The notes beneath the pieces are model-generated. The model saw only the letters and a list, made by a program, of their open reading frames with translations, searched no databases and was not told the DNA's origin. The position numbers and the translations under genes were made by a program. This document shows positions 1 to 11,512 of a DNA stretch of 64,000 nucleotides, in pieces. Within the stretch, counting starts at the first letter, position 1; the number at the start of each line of letters is the position of its first letter. This DNA is from Kingdonia uniflora. Taxonomy: Eukaryota > Streptophyta > Magnoliopsida > Ranunculales > Circaeasteraceae. Where the stretch lies: assembly GCA_014058105.1 (NCBI GenBank), contig JACGCM010002114.1, positions 1,488,001-1,552,000 on the forward strand. The letters are read 5' to 3'.

Positions 1-109
1 ATCCCGAGTGGGAGGAACATGATCCTGACCTTACAGAATAAATTATAGAAGATCCACACCCAAAAACATTTGACGAGCGGGCTAAATGGATTACAACGAA
101 AGGGTGAAA

Positions 110-497
110 ACTTCTTACAGATGGATCAGCAGGACCCGCAAAGTCAAGAATTGGAATAGTATTGATTACCCCTTCCAACGACAGAATTGAGAAATTAATC
201 CGCTTGGATTTTGAGGCCTCAAACAATGTCACCAAATACAAAGCTCTCATCCACGGACTCGACCATGCTCTTGAGCTCGGCGTTCTAGAACTCTCAGTTT
301 ACACAGATTCACTACTCATCGTCCACCATTACTCTAAGCAATACAAGAAGAATGGCAAGATAATCGAATACGCAACCCTTGTTATAGATAGGATGAGCAA
401 GTTCACGCAAGTAACTCTCGATTATCTTCCTCTAGGTGAAAATAGACACGCCGATTCCTTGGCATATCTAACCGAGGTCTTGGGAACAAAAGTTTGA
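110..497 (+). pseudogene. Tat-1 RNase H domain
   Basis: The translation has the plant Tat RNase H pattern: a TDGSAGPA-like first motif near 118-140, then a core with YKALIHGLDHALELGV and VYTDSLLIV. In this family the enzyme degrades the RNA strand of the RNA/DNA hybrid during reverse transcription. The open stretch starts at 162, but homology extends upstream through stops, so the ATG there is not a real start. It matches the second RNase H of the other Tat element at about 22240-22640. Confidence 0.7.
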
Positions 498-739
498 TAT
501 CTCCATATCGAAGTAATTTCAACCCCCAGCATTGATCGTATTTTTGTATGCACGATCAACACTGGGCTCGATAAAGGGGAAGACGACGATGGGGAAAGCC
601 TTTCTTAGCCTATCTTGGTATCGACAATGAATGTAATGGACCACTTCTAGTAAATCCAAAGGAGCGCCAATAGCTGATCGACAACTCAAAGCGCTACACA
701 AATCAAAATAGTTTTTTATACCGTCGTTCAGTCACAGGG

Positions 740-1672
740 CCTTACCTTAATTACCTCTCCAGACAGAAAGTGGACGAGATGCTCCGCGATTTACATGAAG
801 GGGCTTGTGACTCCCATACCGTAGGTCAATCACTAAAAAGCAGAGCCTTTACACAAGGAGTATTCTGGCCTGGCATACTCAAGCAAGCAGAAGAGTACTC
901 ATACAGATGTGACTCATGTCAACGATATGGAAAAATGATACGCGCCCCTGCGCTCGAACTCTATGCAAGCAAGGTATTTTGGCCATTCAAAACATGGGCA
1001 CTCGATCTTATCGGTGAATTTTCTAATTCTCTAGGTAACCACCAACACCTACTCGTAGCTACTGATTATTTTAAAAAATAGGTAGAAGTAGTTCTACTCT
1101 GTTGAACCATAGAAGAAGAGGTCATCTCTTTTATCTGGGAATACATCATTACTCAGTTTGGGTGCCCTCACCTAATTTGTATCGATAACGGGCCCCAATT
1201 CGTTGGAGAAAAAATCATAGCTTTCCTGAAACAACACAATATCATCCACTCACCATCCAATCTCTACTACTCTCAAGGCAATGGCCAAACCGAAATTATT
1301 AAGAAAACCATCGTGGATGGACTCAAGAAAAGGTTTCATTCACAAAAAAAAAAAGGAAACTGGGTACGAGAGCTTCCTCATGTCTTATGGGCATACTGTA
1401 CCACTCCACGTCAATCAACCGACTGTTCCCCATTCCTCCTCTCCTATAGGACTGAAGCCATTATTCCAGCAGAATATCATCATTCAGTCATAGATCATGA
1501 GCTAACTGACGAAGAAAATGAATTTGAATTGGCCTGCAACCTCAATTGGATTGATGAGACTAGAGAACGCGTTATTGCCAACCTAGGTCAATATTACCAT
1601 ATGCTGGCCAGTTCGTATAACAGACGAGTCAGAAGCTGTACTTTCCAAATCGACGATCTCGCCCTTAAATAA
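740..1672 (+). pseudogene. Tat-1 integrase (zinc finger, DDE core, C-terminal part)
   Basis: An H2C2 finger is visible at 780-930 (LHEG, SHTVG, CDSC). It is followed by WALDLIGEF carrying the first catalytic Asp, DNGPQF near 1180-1200 carrying the second, and an NGQTEI block near 1280 carrying the Glu. The DDE triad codons survive, but a stop at about 1081 and another shortly after break the frame. The piece from 1313 continues with WVRELPHVLWAY and SYRTEAIIPAE, the usual plant gypsy integrase tail. The role would be insertion of element cDNA. The preceding 498-740 spacer has no open frame. Confidence 0.75.
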
Positions 1673-1974
1673 ATCTTTTAACACAGAAAAGAGACACACG
1701 CCAGGAAACTAGTAGAAAATTAGGAGGGCTCATTCCTAATCATTGGTCTCACTGGCCTGAGATCATATTAAATCATGACCAAAGAATAAGTTCATATCTC
1801 AAATCCTTGAAACACTAATCGACTAAAATGGTACTATTGTTAAGTCCCGTACTACTCCATTTTAAATTCTAGTTTTTTCCATTTCAAAAGTAAGATCTTC
1901 ATCTTCATAAATGTACATTCTATTCTATTCAATAAAAATCTAAAGTTTTTTCCACACGACTCTCTACTTAATTA
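1673..1974. other. Spacer between integrase and repeat array
   Basis: This is AT-rich sequence after the integrase stop with no recognisable coding content. It probably belongs to the 3' untranslated part of Tat-1. Confidence 0.4.
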
Positions 1975-2745
1975 GATAATATATAGATTAATGCAAAGGT
2001 AATACTTGCTTTCAATCGACCTCTATTCCGGTTAAAACAAAGGTAAAACTAGCTTTGATCGACTCTATCATACTCTGCGATTAAAACGAAGATAATACTA
2101 GTTTCCAATCAAAGAACTCTACTAGACATAAGATAAAGCAAAGGTAAAACTAGCTTTTATCTATTAATATGGCTGTGACAATTATACTCTGTGATTAAAA
2201 CGAAGGTAATACTAGTTTTCAATTAAAGAACTCTACCAAACATAAGATAAAACAAACGTAAAACTAGCTTTCATCTCTCAATATGGCTGCGACAATTATC
2301 CTCTACAATTAAAACGAAAGTAATACTAGTTTTTAATTAAAGAACTCTACCAGACATAAGATAAAGAAAAGGTAAAACTAACTTTCATCTATCAATATGG
2401 CTGCGACAATTATGCTCTGCGATTAAAACGAAGGTAATACTAGTTTTTAATCAAAGAACTCTACTAGACATAAGATAAAGAAAAGGTAAAACTAGCTTTC
2501 ATCTCTCAATATGGCTGCGACAATTACACTCTGCGATTAAAATAAAGGTAATACTAGTTCTTAATCAAAGAACTCTACCAGACAAAAGATAAAGCAAAGG
2601 TCAAACTAACTTTCATCTCTTAAATATGGCTGCAACAATTATACTATGCGATTAAAATAAAGGTAATGCTAGTTTTCAATCAAATAACTCTACCGGGCAT
2701 AAAATAAGGCAAAGGTAAAACTAGTTTTCATCTCCCAATATGTCT
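1975..2745 (+). repeat. Tandem array, about 114-bp unit, 6-7 copies (Tat-1 3' region)
   Basis: The anchor GATTAAAA (or its variants) recurs at 2079, 2193, 2307, 2421, 2535 and 2650, giving spacings of 114, 114, 114, 114 and 115. Each unit itself holds two related halves, one with GAAGGTAATACTAGTTTT and one with CAAAGGTAAAACTAGCTTT, so the unit looks like a dimer of an older half-unit. Single half-units appear at 1975-2078. The array sits directly after integrase, where Tat elements are known to carry hypervariable tandem repeats. Confidence 0.9.
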
Positions 2746-2989
2746 GCGATAGATATTTTTTTAGGTTACATATACAGCCACTACAAAGAATTTTTTTCTG
2801 TTGTCGGGAGGTCAGCTACGCTTTCCCCTACAACAGAAGGGCGATCAGCCAAAAATTCTCAAGTTCGAGTAGTCACAATGATTCTACCTTGCTCTACCAA
2901 TTCAGCAGGTCAAGAACCTAACTCCGTTTCCATTTAGTTCATACAGTTTCTTTGATCTACATCAGCTTTACAAATAATCATCTATTTGA

Positions 2990-3700
2990 CAAACAGTTGT
3001 GCAAGGTATTCCCCTCTAACTCGAACCTTCTAATCTCTTCAACAAAATTGGCGATCACTGCCATTAATATCCCTGAGCTCGATGCCTCTAGCATAACCAT
3101 CTTAGAAAAAATTTCTTTTGTCATTTGAAGGTGCTTTTTCAACCTCTATTATCGTGCTTCTTGCCATTCCATTTGACTATCTGCACGGGACATAAATTCA
3201 ATGTTCTCCTTCACCTTCTCATCAGCTTTAGTTGATTCAGCCTGGTTTACCGCCCTCAATTTTGCCACCTGAGCACGAAGTTCCTCAAGCTTCCTATCTA
3301 AATCTTCCCCAGCTGGAGATTGCTTTAATAGTTCATCTTTTTTCTATATCAAAATTTCTTTACCTCTGATAACCCGCCCTAACTCTTGTTCCCTGGAAAG
3401 AGCATCGTCTAACTTACTTTGGCACTCCCTTAACTGCTCATTTCCTTTTTGTACGTGACCATGGGTTCGAGCTACATTTCCCTCTATCTCACTGATTCAA
3501 GCTGGCAGGCTAACCACGTCCCCTTGAATAATGAAAGCACTGGCATTATCCTTATTTTTCCTCGAGCGTTCCCCACCCTCAGCATTTTTTGTGCACAAAT
3601 TGGCCTGAGCCAAATTGGTCTTCAATTATGCCACCCTCTCATTCAACTTATCATATTTCCTAGTATAAACACTAGTTTCTCTAAATCTAATTAACACATG
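2990..3700 (-). pseudogene. Antisense coiled-coil ORF of Tat-1 (remnant)
   Basis: On the minus strand about 3340 to 3160 reads as a charged, heptad-like protein (DELLKQSPAGEDLDRK, then LEELRAQVAKLRAV). It is joined upstream, after one stop, to a block containing LSREQELGRVIRGKE. Such antisense ORFs between integrase and the 3' LTR occur in several Tat-lineage elements; their function is unknown. The longer plus-strand ORF at 3449-3694 is the shadow of this. Confidence 0.55.
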
Positions 3701-3790
3701 ATTATTCTTATGAATCTAGCTTCCGGTGTTCGTAGTTTCACGTCAAACTAACTTCCGATCACCTTCTATTGCAAAAGCATAAATAATAAA

Positions 3791-4086
3791 AATTAAAAAT
3801 TAAAAGAAGGGAGAAACATAATAAGAAACAAACAATATTTTCACAGGCCTTTTATGTCAAATGAAATCACAGAAAACCAACAGCACCCCGTTTAAAAACA
3901 CGAATACATGGATATCACCGTAACAAGCACCATTTTTTATGGAAGAGAGATAAAAAAACCTGTTACGCAAACTATACTAAAAACATTGACACTTCAACAT
4001 GTCAACATTCAACAATATGAAGACCCAATCCAAAGTACCAGATGATCGTCGATCCTGATCCGACAAAACGAAGTCATCATAGACAA
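3791..4086 (-). other. 3' flank of receptor-kinase copy A
   Basis: This segment resembles the sequences downstream of copies B (54240-54440) and D (about 61320-61600). They share strings around GAAACAAAC..., CACAGAAAACCAACAGCA and TATCACCG. It is cut off from the copy A coding region by the copia element at 4087-10288, so it places that insertion in the 3' untranslated or immediate downstream region. Confidence 0.55.
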
Positions 4087-4892
4087 TGTATAATAAAATT
4101 GAAAGGAACCTGTAATTAGCTTTCCCCTTTTCTTTTTCTGTTTAGTAATTCAGAACAGCAACAGCTACAGTAACTTTGAACACCAACAGATACAGTAACT
4201 TCGATTCGGACAATTTCGTAAAAACAGCAATTTCAAAACCACAAATGTTAGGTTGAAGCAACAAAGAGATTAGAGCTCAAATAAGTAACAACAGATTCGA
4301 TCTTTTAACAGCAATAACAATTTCGAACAGTAACAGTTTCAAATAAGAATAGTAACAACAAACTCAAACTTTGCAACAGAATTAAGCTTCGTGACAGCAA
4401 CACCGAGTTCTGAACAATAGTAATAGTAACAACGATTGATTTGAAAGAGTAACAAGATTATTAGCGCCCGAGGCGTGGGTCACACTCTCTTTAAAGAGTA
4501 TCTCAAGTACTATCCCAGGATACAATGAGCATATACGGTAGCTTCATAGAAAGTCTACGTAAAAAACTAAATGAGTTTGCACCTCAAGTATAAACCGTTT
4601 TTAGAGAGAGAAAGAGAGAAGACGATGAACCGTAGTTTTTTTTTTGTATGTTTGTTTGTAGGAGGAAGGAAGGTATTTATAGGTTAAAACACAATGGTCA
4701 AAAGCAATGTTCAATAGAAAAATGTCAATAACGATCTTTGAATGCATGCAAAACGAAACGCTCCCTCAAGATCAAGTTTATCAATGTAATAGCCGTTGGA
4801 ATGAGGGAGATGAAAGACCCATTTTAAATGAGAACAAAAGCCACAAGCCCATACCCAAACTTAAGCCCAAGCCCAAATAAGTTTTTGAAACA
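4087..4892 (-). repeat. Copia 1, 3' LTR
   Basis: This repeats 9423-10288 from AATAAAATTGAAAGGAACC to GTTTTTGAAACA. In element orientation the LTR would start TGTTTCAAAAAC right after a polypurine tract. It carries a CAGYAACAG-rich stretch near 4150-4400. The outer end is taken at TG, 4087, which is uncertain by a few bases. Confidence 0.8.
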
Positions 4893-5507
4893 ATCCCCCA
4901 CTTTTAAAAAACTTCTGAATGAGAAAGAAACGAGATAACGGTTTTAATATATAAAGATGTACATAAGTAAAGGTGTCCTTAAACTTGAACTTTTGCGTAG
5001 TGGACAATCTTCAACATATAAGAATAATAAGTAATCAGAGTCTTGAACTCATTACTCACTTTTATACAGTGAGGAAAACCACATACAACCCCACCAGGTG
5101 CAATTCCTAAATGCCAGCACATTTCGGCCATGTGCTTAATCCTAGTATAGGTTAAGGCTTTAGAGAAGTTAGCCTAACTTCTCATAGGAAGCGGCCGCAC
5201 TTCCACAATTACCTTGGTAAGTCTATGAAGAGTGTTCTTGTAGCTAGACACCCCACTCAAAGAATGAGATATCGAACTCATTAAGAGTTTGAGAAAACTC
5301 AGCCTAACATTTACTTCAAGATATCATGCATATTTATGTACAGCGAGATGAACTCTGGAGTGACAAACTCCTTATTTGCATGATTCTATATCACAGTGAT
5401 TTGTTTTCCCCATTGAACCTATTTCTTGGGATTTCCACTCATTTAGGTTGGGTTCCCACCACTTGTGATTCTATAATAGGCTTTAACCCTATCCCTAAAG
5501 ATGTGTT
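4893..5507. other. Copia 1 region between RNase H and 3' LTR
   Basis: The minus strand here holds the C-terminal RNase H tail with stops, then untranslated sequence up to the polypurine tract next to 4892. Nothing independent is seen. The plus-strand ORF at 5326 is a shadow. Confidence 0.4.
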
Positions 5508-6164
5508 CTACACTTTGTCACGAGATAGTCCTTTCGTCAAAGGATCTGCCAAGTTGTTTTCCAATCTTACAAAGTCTACTGTAGCAGTACTAGATGTGAG
5601 GCAACCTCTCATCGTACTATGTTTGCGACGTATCGCTAACTTCTTACCATTATAGTAATTGTTTTGTACTCTGTCTATCGCAGCAGTACTATCTGAGTGG
5701 ATCAGTATCGGCGGTATAGGCCTACTCCATAAAGGAATATAAGACAAGAGGTCTTTTAACCAACTTGCCTCCTCACTAGCTGTAGCTAGTGCTACTAACT
5801 CAGACTCCATAGTCGACTGAGCTATAATCGTTTATTTCTTGGATCTCCAAGAAACAGCCCCTCCAGCTATATTGGACATGTATCCGCTGGTGGCTTTGGA
5901 ATCATCTGAAAATGAGTTCCAATGTGTATCACTAAATCCATCAAGGACCGCAGGAAACTTCTGATAGTGTAAACCCAAGTTCATGGCCCTTTTCAGGTAC
6001 TGCATAACTCTATCAATAGTACCCCAGTGCACCAAACTTGGTTTACTTGTAAATCTACATAAAACCCCTACAGTATAAGCTATATTGGGTCTAGTATAGT
6101 CTGTAGCATAGCGAAGGCTACCAATAATACTTGCGTATTCTTTCTGTCTAACTGCCTCCCCCAA
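5508..6164 (-). pseudogene. Copia 1 RT end and RNase H
   Basis: Two minus-strand blocks. 6164-5832 contains YASIIGSLRYATDYTRPNIAY and HWNSFSDDSKATSGY. 5810-5508 contains MESELVALATASEEASWL and LADPLTKGLSRDKV. These are the usual copia RT-connection and RNase H landmarks. A stop separates the blocks near 5820. Confidence 0.85.
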
Positions 6165-6368
6165 GTTATTTAAAAGTTTAACTTATGGATCACAAGGAGT
6201 ACAAGCAGGTCTACGGTTAAAATATTTGTACTTCTTCAATATCTTCTCAATATAATAAGATTGATCAAGAGTAATACCAATATCTGTGTGTGTGGCCTTC
6301 ATGCCTAAAATTACACAAGTCTCGCCTAGGTCCTTCATATCAAAATTATTGTTAAGTATGGTTTTGGT

Positions 6369-6863
6369 CTATAAAATGATATCAAGTATATAACCAAAAA
6401 TAAGTAGATCATCAACGTATAGAGATATCATATTACAACTTTCACCAGATACTTTATAATATAGGCATTTATCAACAACGCTAATCTTTAAACCATTTGA
6501 AAGAAGTAATTGGTCGATTCTGTCGTGCCACTGTTTTGGAGCTTGCTTTAGACCGTATAAGGTCTTGTTCAGCTTGCAGACTTTGTGTTCCTCACCAGGT
6601 ACTACAAAGCCTTCAGGCTGATCCATATATAATTCCTCTTCAAGCTCTCCATTTAAAAACACAGCTTTTACATCCATTTGGTGAATAAACAAATCGTGCA
6701 CGGTAGCAACGACCAATAATAATCTAATGGTTGTCACAAGAGTAACTGGGGAATATGTGTCAAAGAAATCAATATTTTCCTTTTGCACATATCTTTTTGC
6801 TACAAGTCTTGCCTTATATTTATTTATAGTACCATCTGGTTTAAGTTTCTCTTTAATATCCAT
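6369..6863 (-). pseudogene. Copia 1 reverse transcriptase
   Basis: It starts in the KYKARLVAKRYVQKENIDF region, passes through MDVKAVFLNGELEEELYM and NKTLYGLKQAPKQWH, and reaches ISLYVDDLLIFG with an intact YVDD active-site motif. This is the standard plant copia RT and makes cDNA from element RNA. The open frame ends at 6369, just after the active site. Confidence 0.9.
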
Positions 6864-7499
6864 TTACACCCAATAAAACGACTACCAGGAGGTAAGTTAA
6901 CTAAGTCTCAGGTTTTGTTTATAGTAAGAGAATCCATTTCATCATCAATGCCACAAATCAGCATCACCTGAGGTTAACGCTTCCCTGATAGTATTGGGGT
7001 CCGATTCTAAGGTATATACAACAAAATCTTTAATAATCTTTAAACATTTACCTCTACGACGTTATGGGTTTGTATCATGAGAATCAACAGCTCTAAGAAT
7101 GTTTACTTGAGGTACATTAGGGGTCGAAGACGTAGAATGTTTACTACTACCCCCACTGTCCCTCAGTAAGTAGGGAAACTTGTCCTCATAGAAATCAACA
7201 TCTAGTAATTCAATTATTACATTATTCTTAATATCAGGAAACCTGTAAGCTTTACTGTTAATAGCATAACCAATGAAAATACATTTTAAAGCTCTACTAG
7301 CTAGTTTTATCTGTTTAGGATCAGGTTTAGGAAGATAGGCTAAACAACCCCAAACCTTAAAGTAGTTAACATCAGGCTTTCTTTTTCTCTAAATTTCATA
7401 AGGTGATAATTCATATGTGATATGAGGAATACGGTTTAAAACATGACAAACAAATAATAAGGCTTCACCCCATAAAGCTTTGGGAGATCCATAACTAAG

Positions 7500-8882
7500 T
7501 TAAATAGCAGTTATTAACTCAGTATATGTTCTATTTTTGCGTTCAACTTTACCGTTAGATTCTGGAGAATAAGGAACAGTAGTTTCATGTATAATCCCTA
7601 AGGATTCATGCAAGTTTTGAAATTCATGTGAATCATACTTTGTGCCTCTATCACTACGAAGTCTTTTAATGTGTCTATCAAACTGATTTTTCACCTCTGT
7701 TACATATGTCCTAAACATATCTATAGCTTCACTTTTGTAACGCATTAGGTAAACCTGAGTATAGTTTGAGTGATCATCTATAAAAGTTATAAAATATCTT
7801 TTACTATTTCGAGTTAATGTACCGTCCATTTCGTAAATGTCAGAGTGTACTAAATCCAAAAGTTATGATTCTCTTACAACACTTTTATGTGAGGTTTTAG
7901 TAATCTTAGCTTGACTACAAGATTGACATTTATCAATACTATTTAAATCTACTTTAGGGATCATACCTAGTTTACTCATATTGTGTACTAGCTTCTTGTT
8001 AATATGACATAGTCTAGAGTGCCAAATATTAAAAGAAGACAATAAGTAAGCAGAAGCAGATTTATTCATTTCAATACTCAATTTGAACATCCCCTTACAA
8101 GTAAAGCCCTTTCCCACAAAAATCCCACCCTTACTCAAAATGTACTGATTTGAGTCAATGGTCTGCTGAAATCCTACCTTGTTGAGAAGATAGCCAGAAA
8201 CAAGATTCTTCCTCATTTCAGGAGTGTGCATCACATCCTTTAGAGTCACTGTCCTTCCAGAGGTAAATACCAGTTCAACATCTCCAGTGCCTAATACTTT
8301 AGTGCAATGGGAATCCCCAAGTAGTACCTTCTGGTCTTCAATCTCCTTATAGGTCTTGAACCAATTGTGTTCATAGCAAACATGCCTAGAAGCGCCCGAA
8401 TCTGCCCACCACCCGTCGGTTCCACCCACCATGTTGATCTCCGTGATCATAGCCACTAAGGGCTCTTCGGTAATGTTTGCCTGAGCAACAGGTTTGCAGT
8501 TTCGGCAGTTTCTAGATATGTGTTCAGGCTTGTTACAGTTGAAGCACACAATAGAAACTATTCTGTTATATGGTGGGGCTTGTTGGTTCGTTACCTTGTT
8601 AGGATTCTGGTATCCATTTTTCTTACGGTTATTCGAATTACCACAATTGAAACGGTTGTTCCGATTACCGCCATTCTTAGCCTTGAAAGGTTTCTCTTTA
8701 GGTTTCAGATGGACCTTCCCTTTGGCTTGAACCAAAAGGATTTCCTCTTTCAGGTCTTGTTTTCTAAATTCTTCTTCAACCCTAAGATGAGTAATCAAGT
8801 TCTCCATGGTAAGTTCCTTTGACTTGTGTCGTAGGATATTTTTATAGTCTTTCCAATTTGGCAGTAATTTGTTAATCATCAC
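7500..8882 (-). pseudogene. Copia 1 gag end, protease and integrase
   Basis: 8882-7863 holds a CCHC knuckle (CFNCNKPEHISRNC), a retropepsin site (WWADSGASRHVCYE), and a GAG-pre-integrase block ending IDKCQSCSQAKITKTSH. One in-frame TAA near 7860 separates it from 7859-7500, the integrase core, with HSDIY, RSDRGTKY and NGKVERKNRT (all three catalytic residues). Two single stop codons, here and at about 8887, are the main damage. Confidence 0.88.
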
Positions 8883-8888
8883 GGCAAC

Positions 8889-9394
8889 CTAAAATTGTTC
8901 ATCAAGAGGTATCCCTTCGGACACGATCCCATGCGCAATTCGTTGCAACTCATGTGATTGGGTAATTACTGACTTATCGCCGACCATAGTGAACTTGAGA
9001 TATCGGCTTACGGAAAACTTTTTAGAGCCTGCCTCTTCCGTATCATACTTCCTCTGTAATGTTTCCCAAATGGTTTTCGCAGTTTCGAACTGTAGATAGT
9101 AATCGCACAGTTCGTCTACTAAACCGTTCAGGATAAAATTACGATATTTGAAGTCAACCTCAGTCCAGTTCGAGATTGATTCTAAGGTTTTGTCATATTC
9201 ATTTGTAATCAGGTCAAGGTCTACTGCAGGTACAGGGACGGGAGGTTCAATTGGGCATTCTAATTTTATAACATAAGCAACTTCCTTAAGTGTGAGATAA
9301 AGAATATTTTGTTCTTCCATCTCTTGAAGTTTAGACCATCAAACTTAGAGGGTTTGTTGGAATCAAACTTCAACACGTCTGAAGTAAGAGACAT
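8889..9394 (-). pseudogene. Copia 1 gag N-terminal region
   Basis: The most likely start is the ATG whose complement is at 9392-9394. From there the frame reads MSLTSDVLKF, then KPSKFDGLNFKRWKNK, the typical copia gag opening. A frameshift near 9320 moves it into the frame that runs to 8889 (SNWTEVDFKYRNFILNGL, then TAKTIWETLQRKYDT). Only about 30 bp separate this start from the LTR. Confidence 0.7.
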
Positions 9395-9422
9395 ATTACA
9401 GAAACAGATACACTTTAAAATT

Positions 9423-10288
9423 ATAGAATAAAATTGAAAGGAACCTGTAATTAGCTTTCCCCTTTTCTTTTTTTGTTTAGTAATTCATAACAGCAACAGC
9501 TACAGTAACTTCAAACAGTAACAGCTACAGTAACTTCGAACACCTACGGCTACAGTACTTCGAACACCAACAGATACAGTAACTTCGGTTCGGACAGTTT
9601 CCTAAAAACAGCAATTTCAAAACCACAAATATTAGGTTAAAGCAACAAAGAGATTCGAGCTCAGGTAAGTAACAACATATTTGATCTTTTAACAACAACA
9701 ACAATTTCGAACAGTAGCAGTAACAGTTTCGAATAGGAACAGTAACAACAAACTCGAACTTCGCGACAGAATTAAGCTTCGTGACAGCAACACCGAGTTC
9801 TGAACAATAGTAATAGTAACAACGATTGATCTGAAAGAGTAACAAGATGATTAGCGCTCGAGGCGTGGGTCGCACTCTCTTTAAAGAGTATCTCAAGTAC
9901 TCTCCCAGGATACAACGAGCATATACGGTAGCTTCGTCGAAAATCTACGTAAAAAACTGAATGAGTTTGCACCTCAAGTATAAACCGTTTTTAGAGAGAG
10001 AAAGAAAGAAGACGATAAACCGTAGTTTTTTTTTTTTTTTTGTATGTTTGTTTGTAGGAGGAAGGAAGGTATTTATAGGTTAAAACACAACGGTCATAAG
10101 CAATGTTCAATAGCAAAACGTCAATAACAATCTTTGAATGCATGCAAAACGAAACTCTCCCTGAAGATCAGGTTTATCAATGTAATAGATGTTGGAATGA
10201 AGGAGATGAAAGACCCATTTTAAATGAGAACAAAAGCCTGAAGCCCATTCCCAAACTTAAGCCCAAGCCCCAATGAGTTTTTGAAACA
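9423..10288 (-). repeat. Copia 1, 5' LTR
   Basis: Partner of 4087-4892. It is about 60 bp longer, mostly because the array of roughly 24-bp units (ACAGCTACAGTAACTTCGAAC type) at about 9488-9590 has about two more copies than the left LTR. The LTR ends at GTTTTTGAAACA, followed directly by sequence next to the copy A coding region. Confidence 0.82.
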
Positions 10289-10332
10289 ATCAAACAGACA
10301 AAGATTGACATAAAATCATTGGGGGAATTGTC

Positions 10333-11512
10333 TTATAGCTCTTCCTGTAAGCTAGACTGATAAAGCTCATCAATCTTCCATACCACCTCTGAAATTGAAG
10401 GCCGCGTATCTGGGTCCTCAGCAGCACAACTGAGAGCAAGTTGTAACAACTTTACCATATCCTCTTCAGCGTTTTGATACCTCAAGAGCTCTAAATCAAA
10501 CACTTCAGAAGTCCATTCCTCTCTAGTCACAGATTTAACCCATCTCACAAGATCCACGCCATCCTCATCATTCAATAATGTGCAGATGGGAACTTTGCCA
10601 GTTAGCAGCTCCAGTAATAGAACTCCAAAACTGTAGATATCGGCCTTCTTAGAGACCCCTTGTGGATCGGTAACTTCCGGTGCACGATACCCACTGCCAT
10701 TATTTAGAAAAGAGGCGGGCCTTAAAATGTTTGCAAGACCAAAGTCGGGAAACGCAAGCTTTGTATGATGTGGTGAGGAGTATGTTGGAGGACTTGATGT
10801 TGCCATGAGAGACACTGTTGGCTCTCGAATGGAGGTACTCAATTCCACGAGCAGCTCCACGGGCTATTCCACATCGTGTATTCCAGTTCAATGTAGTCCT
10901 ATCAGATACAGTGTCCCCTGTAATCAAAACAAATTAAGACACAAGTTAAAGGCCTAAAATAATACTTGAGAAATAGTGCTCACCGTGCAAAAGTGCAGAT
11001 AAGCTTAGCATGGGCATGTAATCGTAGATAAGAAGCTTTTCATCCCTATTAAAATAGTATGCTCTAAGCGGAACAATATTTTCGTGCTCCATTGATCCAA
11101 CAATCTCTATCTTCTCTCTGAATTCACTCTCAGAGACCCTAACATCCTTCAACCTTTTGACAACCGCAACAGTCCCAACATCCAAAACTGCCTTATAACT
11201 TGTCCCAAACGATCCCTTCCCCATTACCTCCGCCTGTGCTGCCAACAAATCTTCAAGATTGAAATTATTACTTGACGCATTCCCAAAGACCACCATCTTA
11301 CTATTATTATTAGTACTATTACGACCATGGTTATTGATTTCATCTTTCGCTTCCCCTATGGCTAACTCTACTTCCAAAGGGCCTTTAACTGATGCAATAT
11401 CAACTGGCATGGAATCCCGACTACTCTTTTTACGACGTAGAAGAGAGAAAAAGCAGAGGAAAATGAAGAGATAGAAAGTGAGACGCTGAGAGTGGGGGTG
11501 ACGGAAATCCAT
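10333..11512 (-). pseudogene. Receptor-like kinase copy A (RKL1/RLK902-like, short ectodomain), frameshifted
   Basis: Exon 1 is 11512-10984: a hydrophobic N-terminal segment (FYLFIFLCFFSLL), basic RRKK, then GKGSFGTSY, VVKRLK and YDYMPMLSLSALLHG. It ends at a GTGAGC donor. Exon 2 is 10917-10333, after a GATTACAG acceptor. It contains [54 protein letters not shown] and SISEVVWKIDELY. The one-intron layout matches LRR-III kinases, but no LRRs precede the membrane segment. HGN replaces HRD, so catalysis is doubtful. One extra G in the GGG run at 10747-10749 shifts the frame just before DFG; without it the spliced frame would be 370 aa. Sequencing error is possible. Confidence 0.88.

Larger units (their letters stand above)
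1..3790 (+). mobile_element. Tat-type Ty3/gypsy retrotransposon, 3' half (Tat-1)
   Basis: Order on the plus strand: RNase H, H2C2 zinc finger plus integrase core, a tandem-repeat array, then an ORF on the opposite strand. Gypsy elements with an extra RNase H, 3' tandem repeats and antisense ORFs are characteristic of the plant Tat lineage. Stops interrupt the coding parts, so this is a dead copy. The 5' half is outside the window. No 3' LTR is recognisable; sequence resembling the 3' flank of the kinase genes begins near 3790-3830. Both boundaries are therefore approximate. Confidence 0.75.
4087..10288 (-). mobile_element. Copia retrotransposon 1 (minus strand)
   Basis: Long near-identical repeats at 4087-4892 and about 9423-10288 flank a minus-strand gag, protease, integrase, RT and RNase H series. 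A purine-rich tract adjoins the left LTR (its complement is at 4893-4910). The element lies between copy A's coding region and its 3' flank. The coding region is broken by only a few stops and one frameshift, and the LTRs are very similar apart from repeat-number changes, so insertion was fairly recent. No clean target-site duplication and no standard initiator-Met primer site could be read at the right LTR. Confidence 0.88.

Noticed and set aside
1975..2745. CRISPR-like array of regular repeats
   Set aside because: Repeats are contiguous without unique spacers and lie in a plant retrotransposon; this is a minisatellite.
8494..8822. Plus-strand ORFs opposite the copia 1 gag knuckle
   Set aside because: Shadows of the minus-strand gag/protease frame, with no motif of their own.
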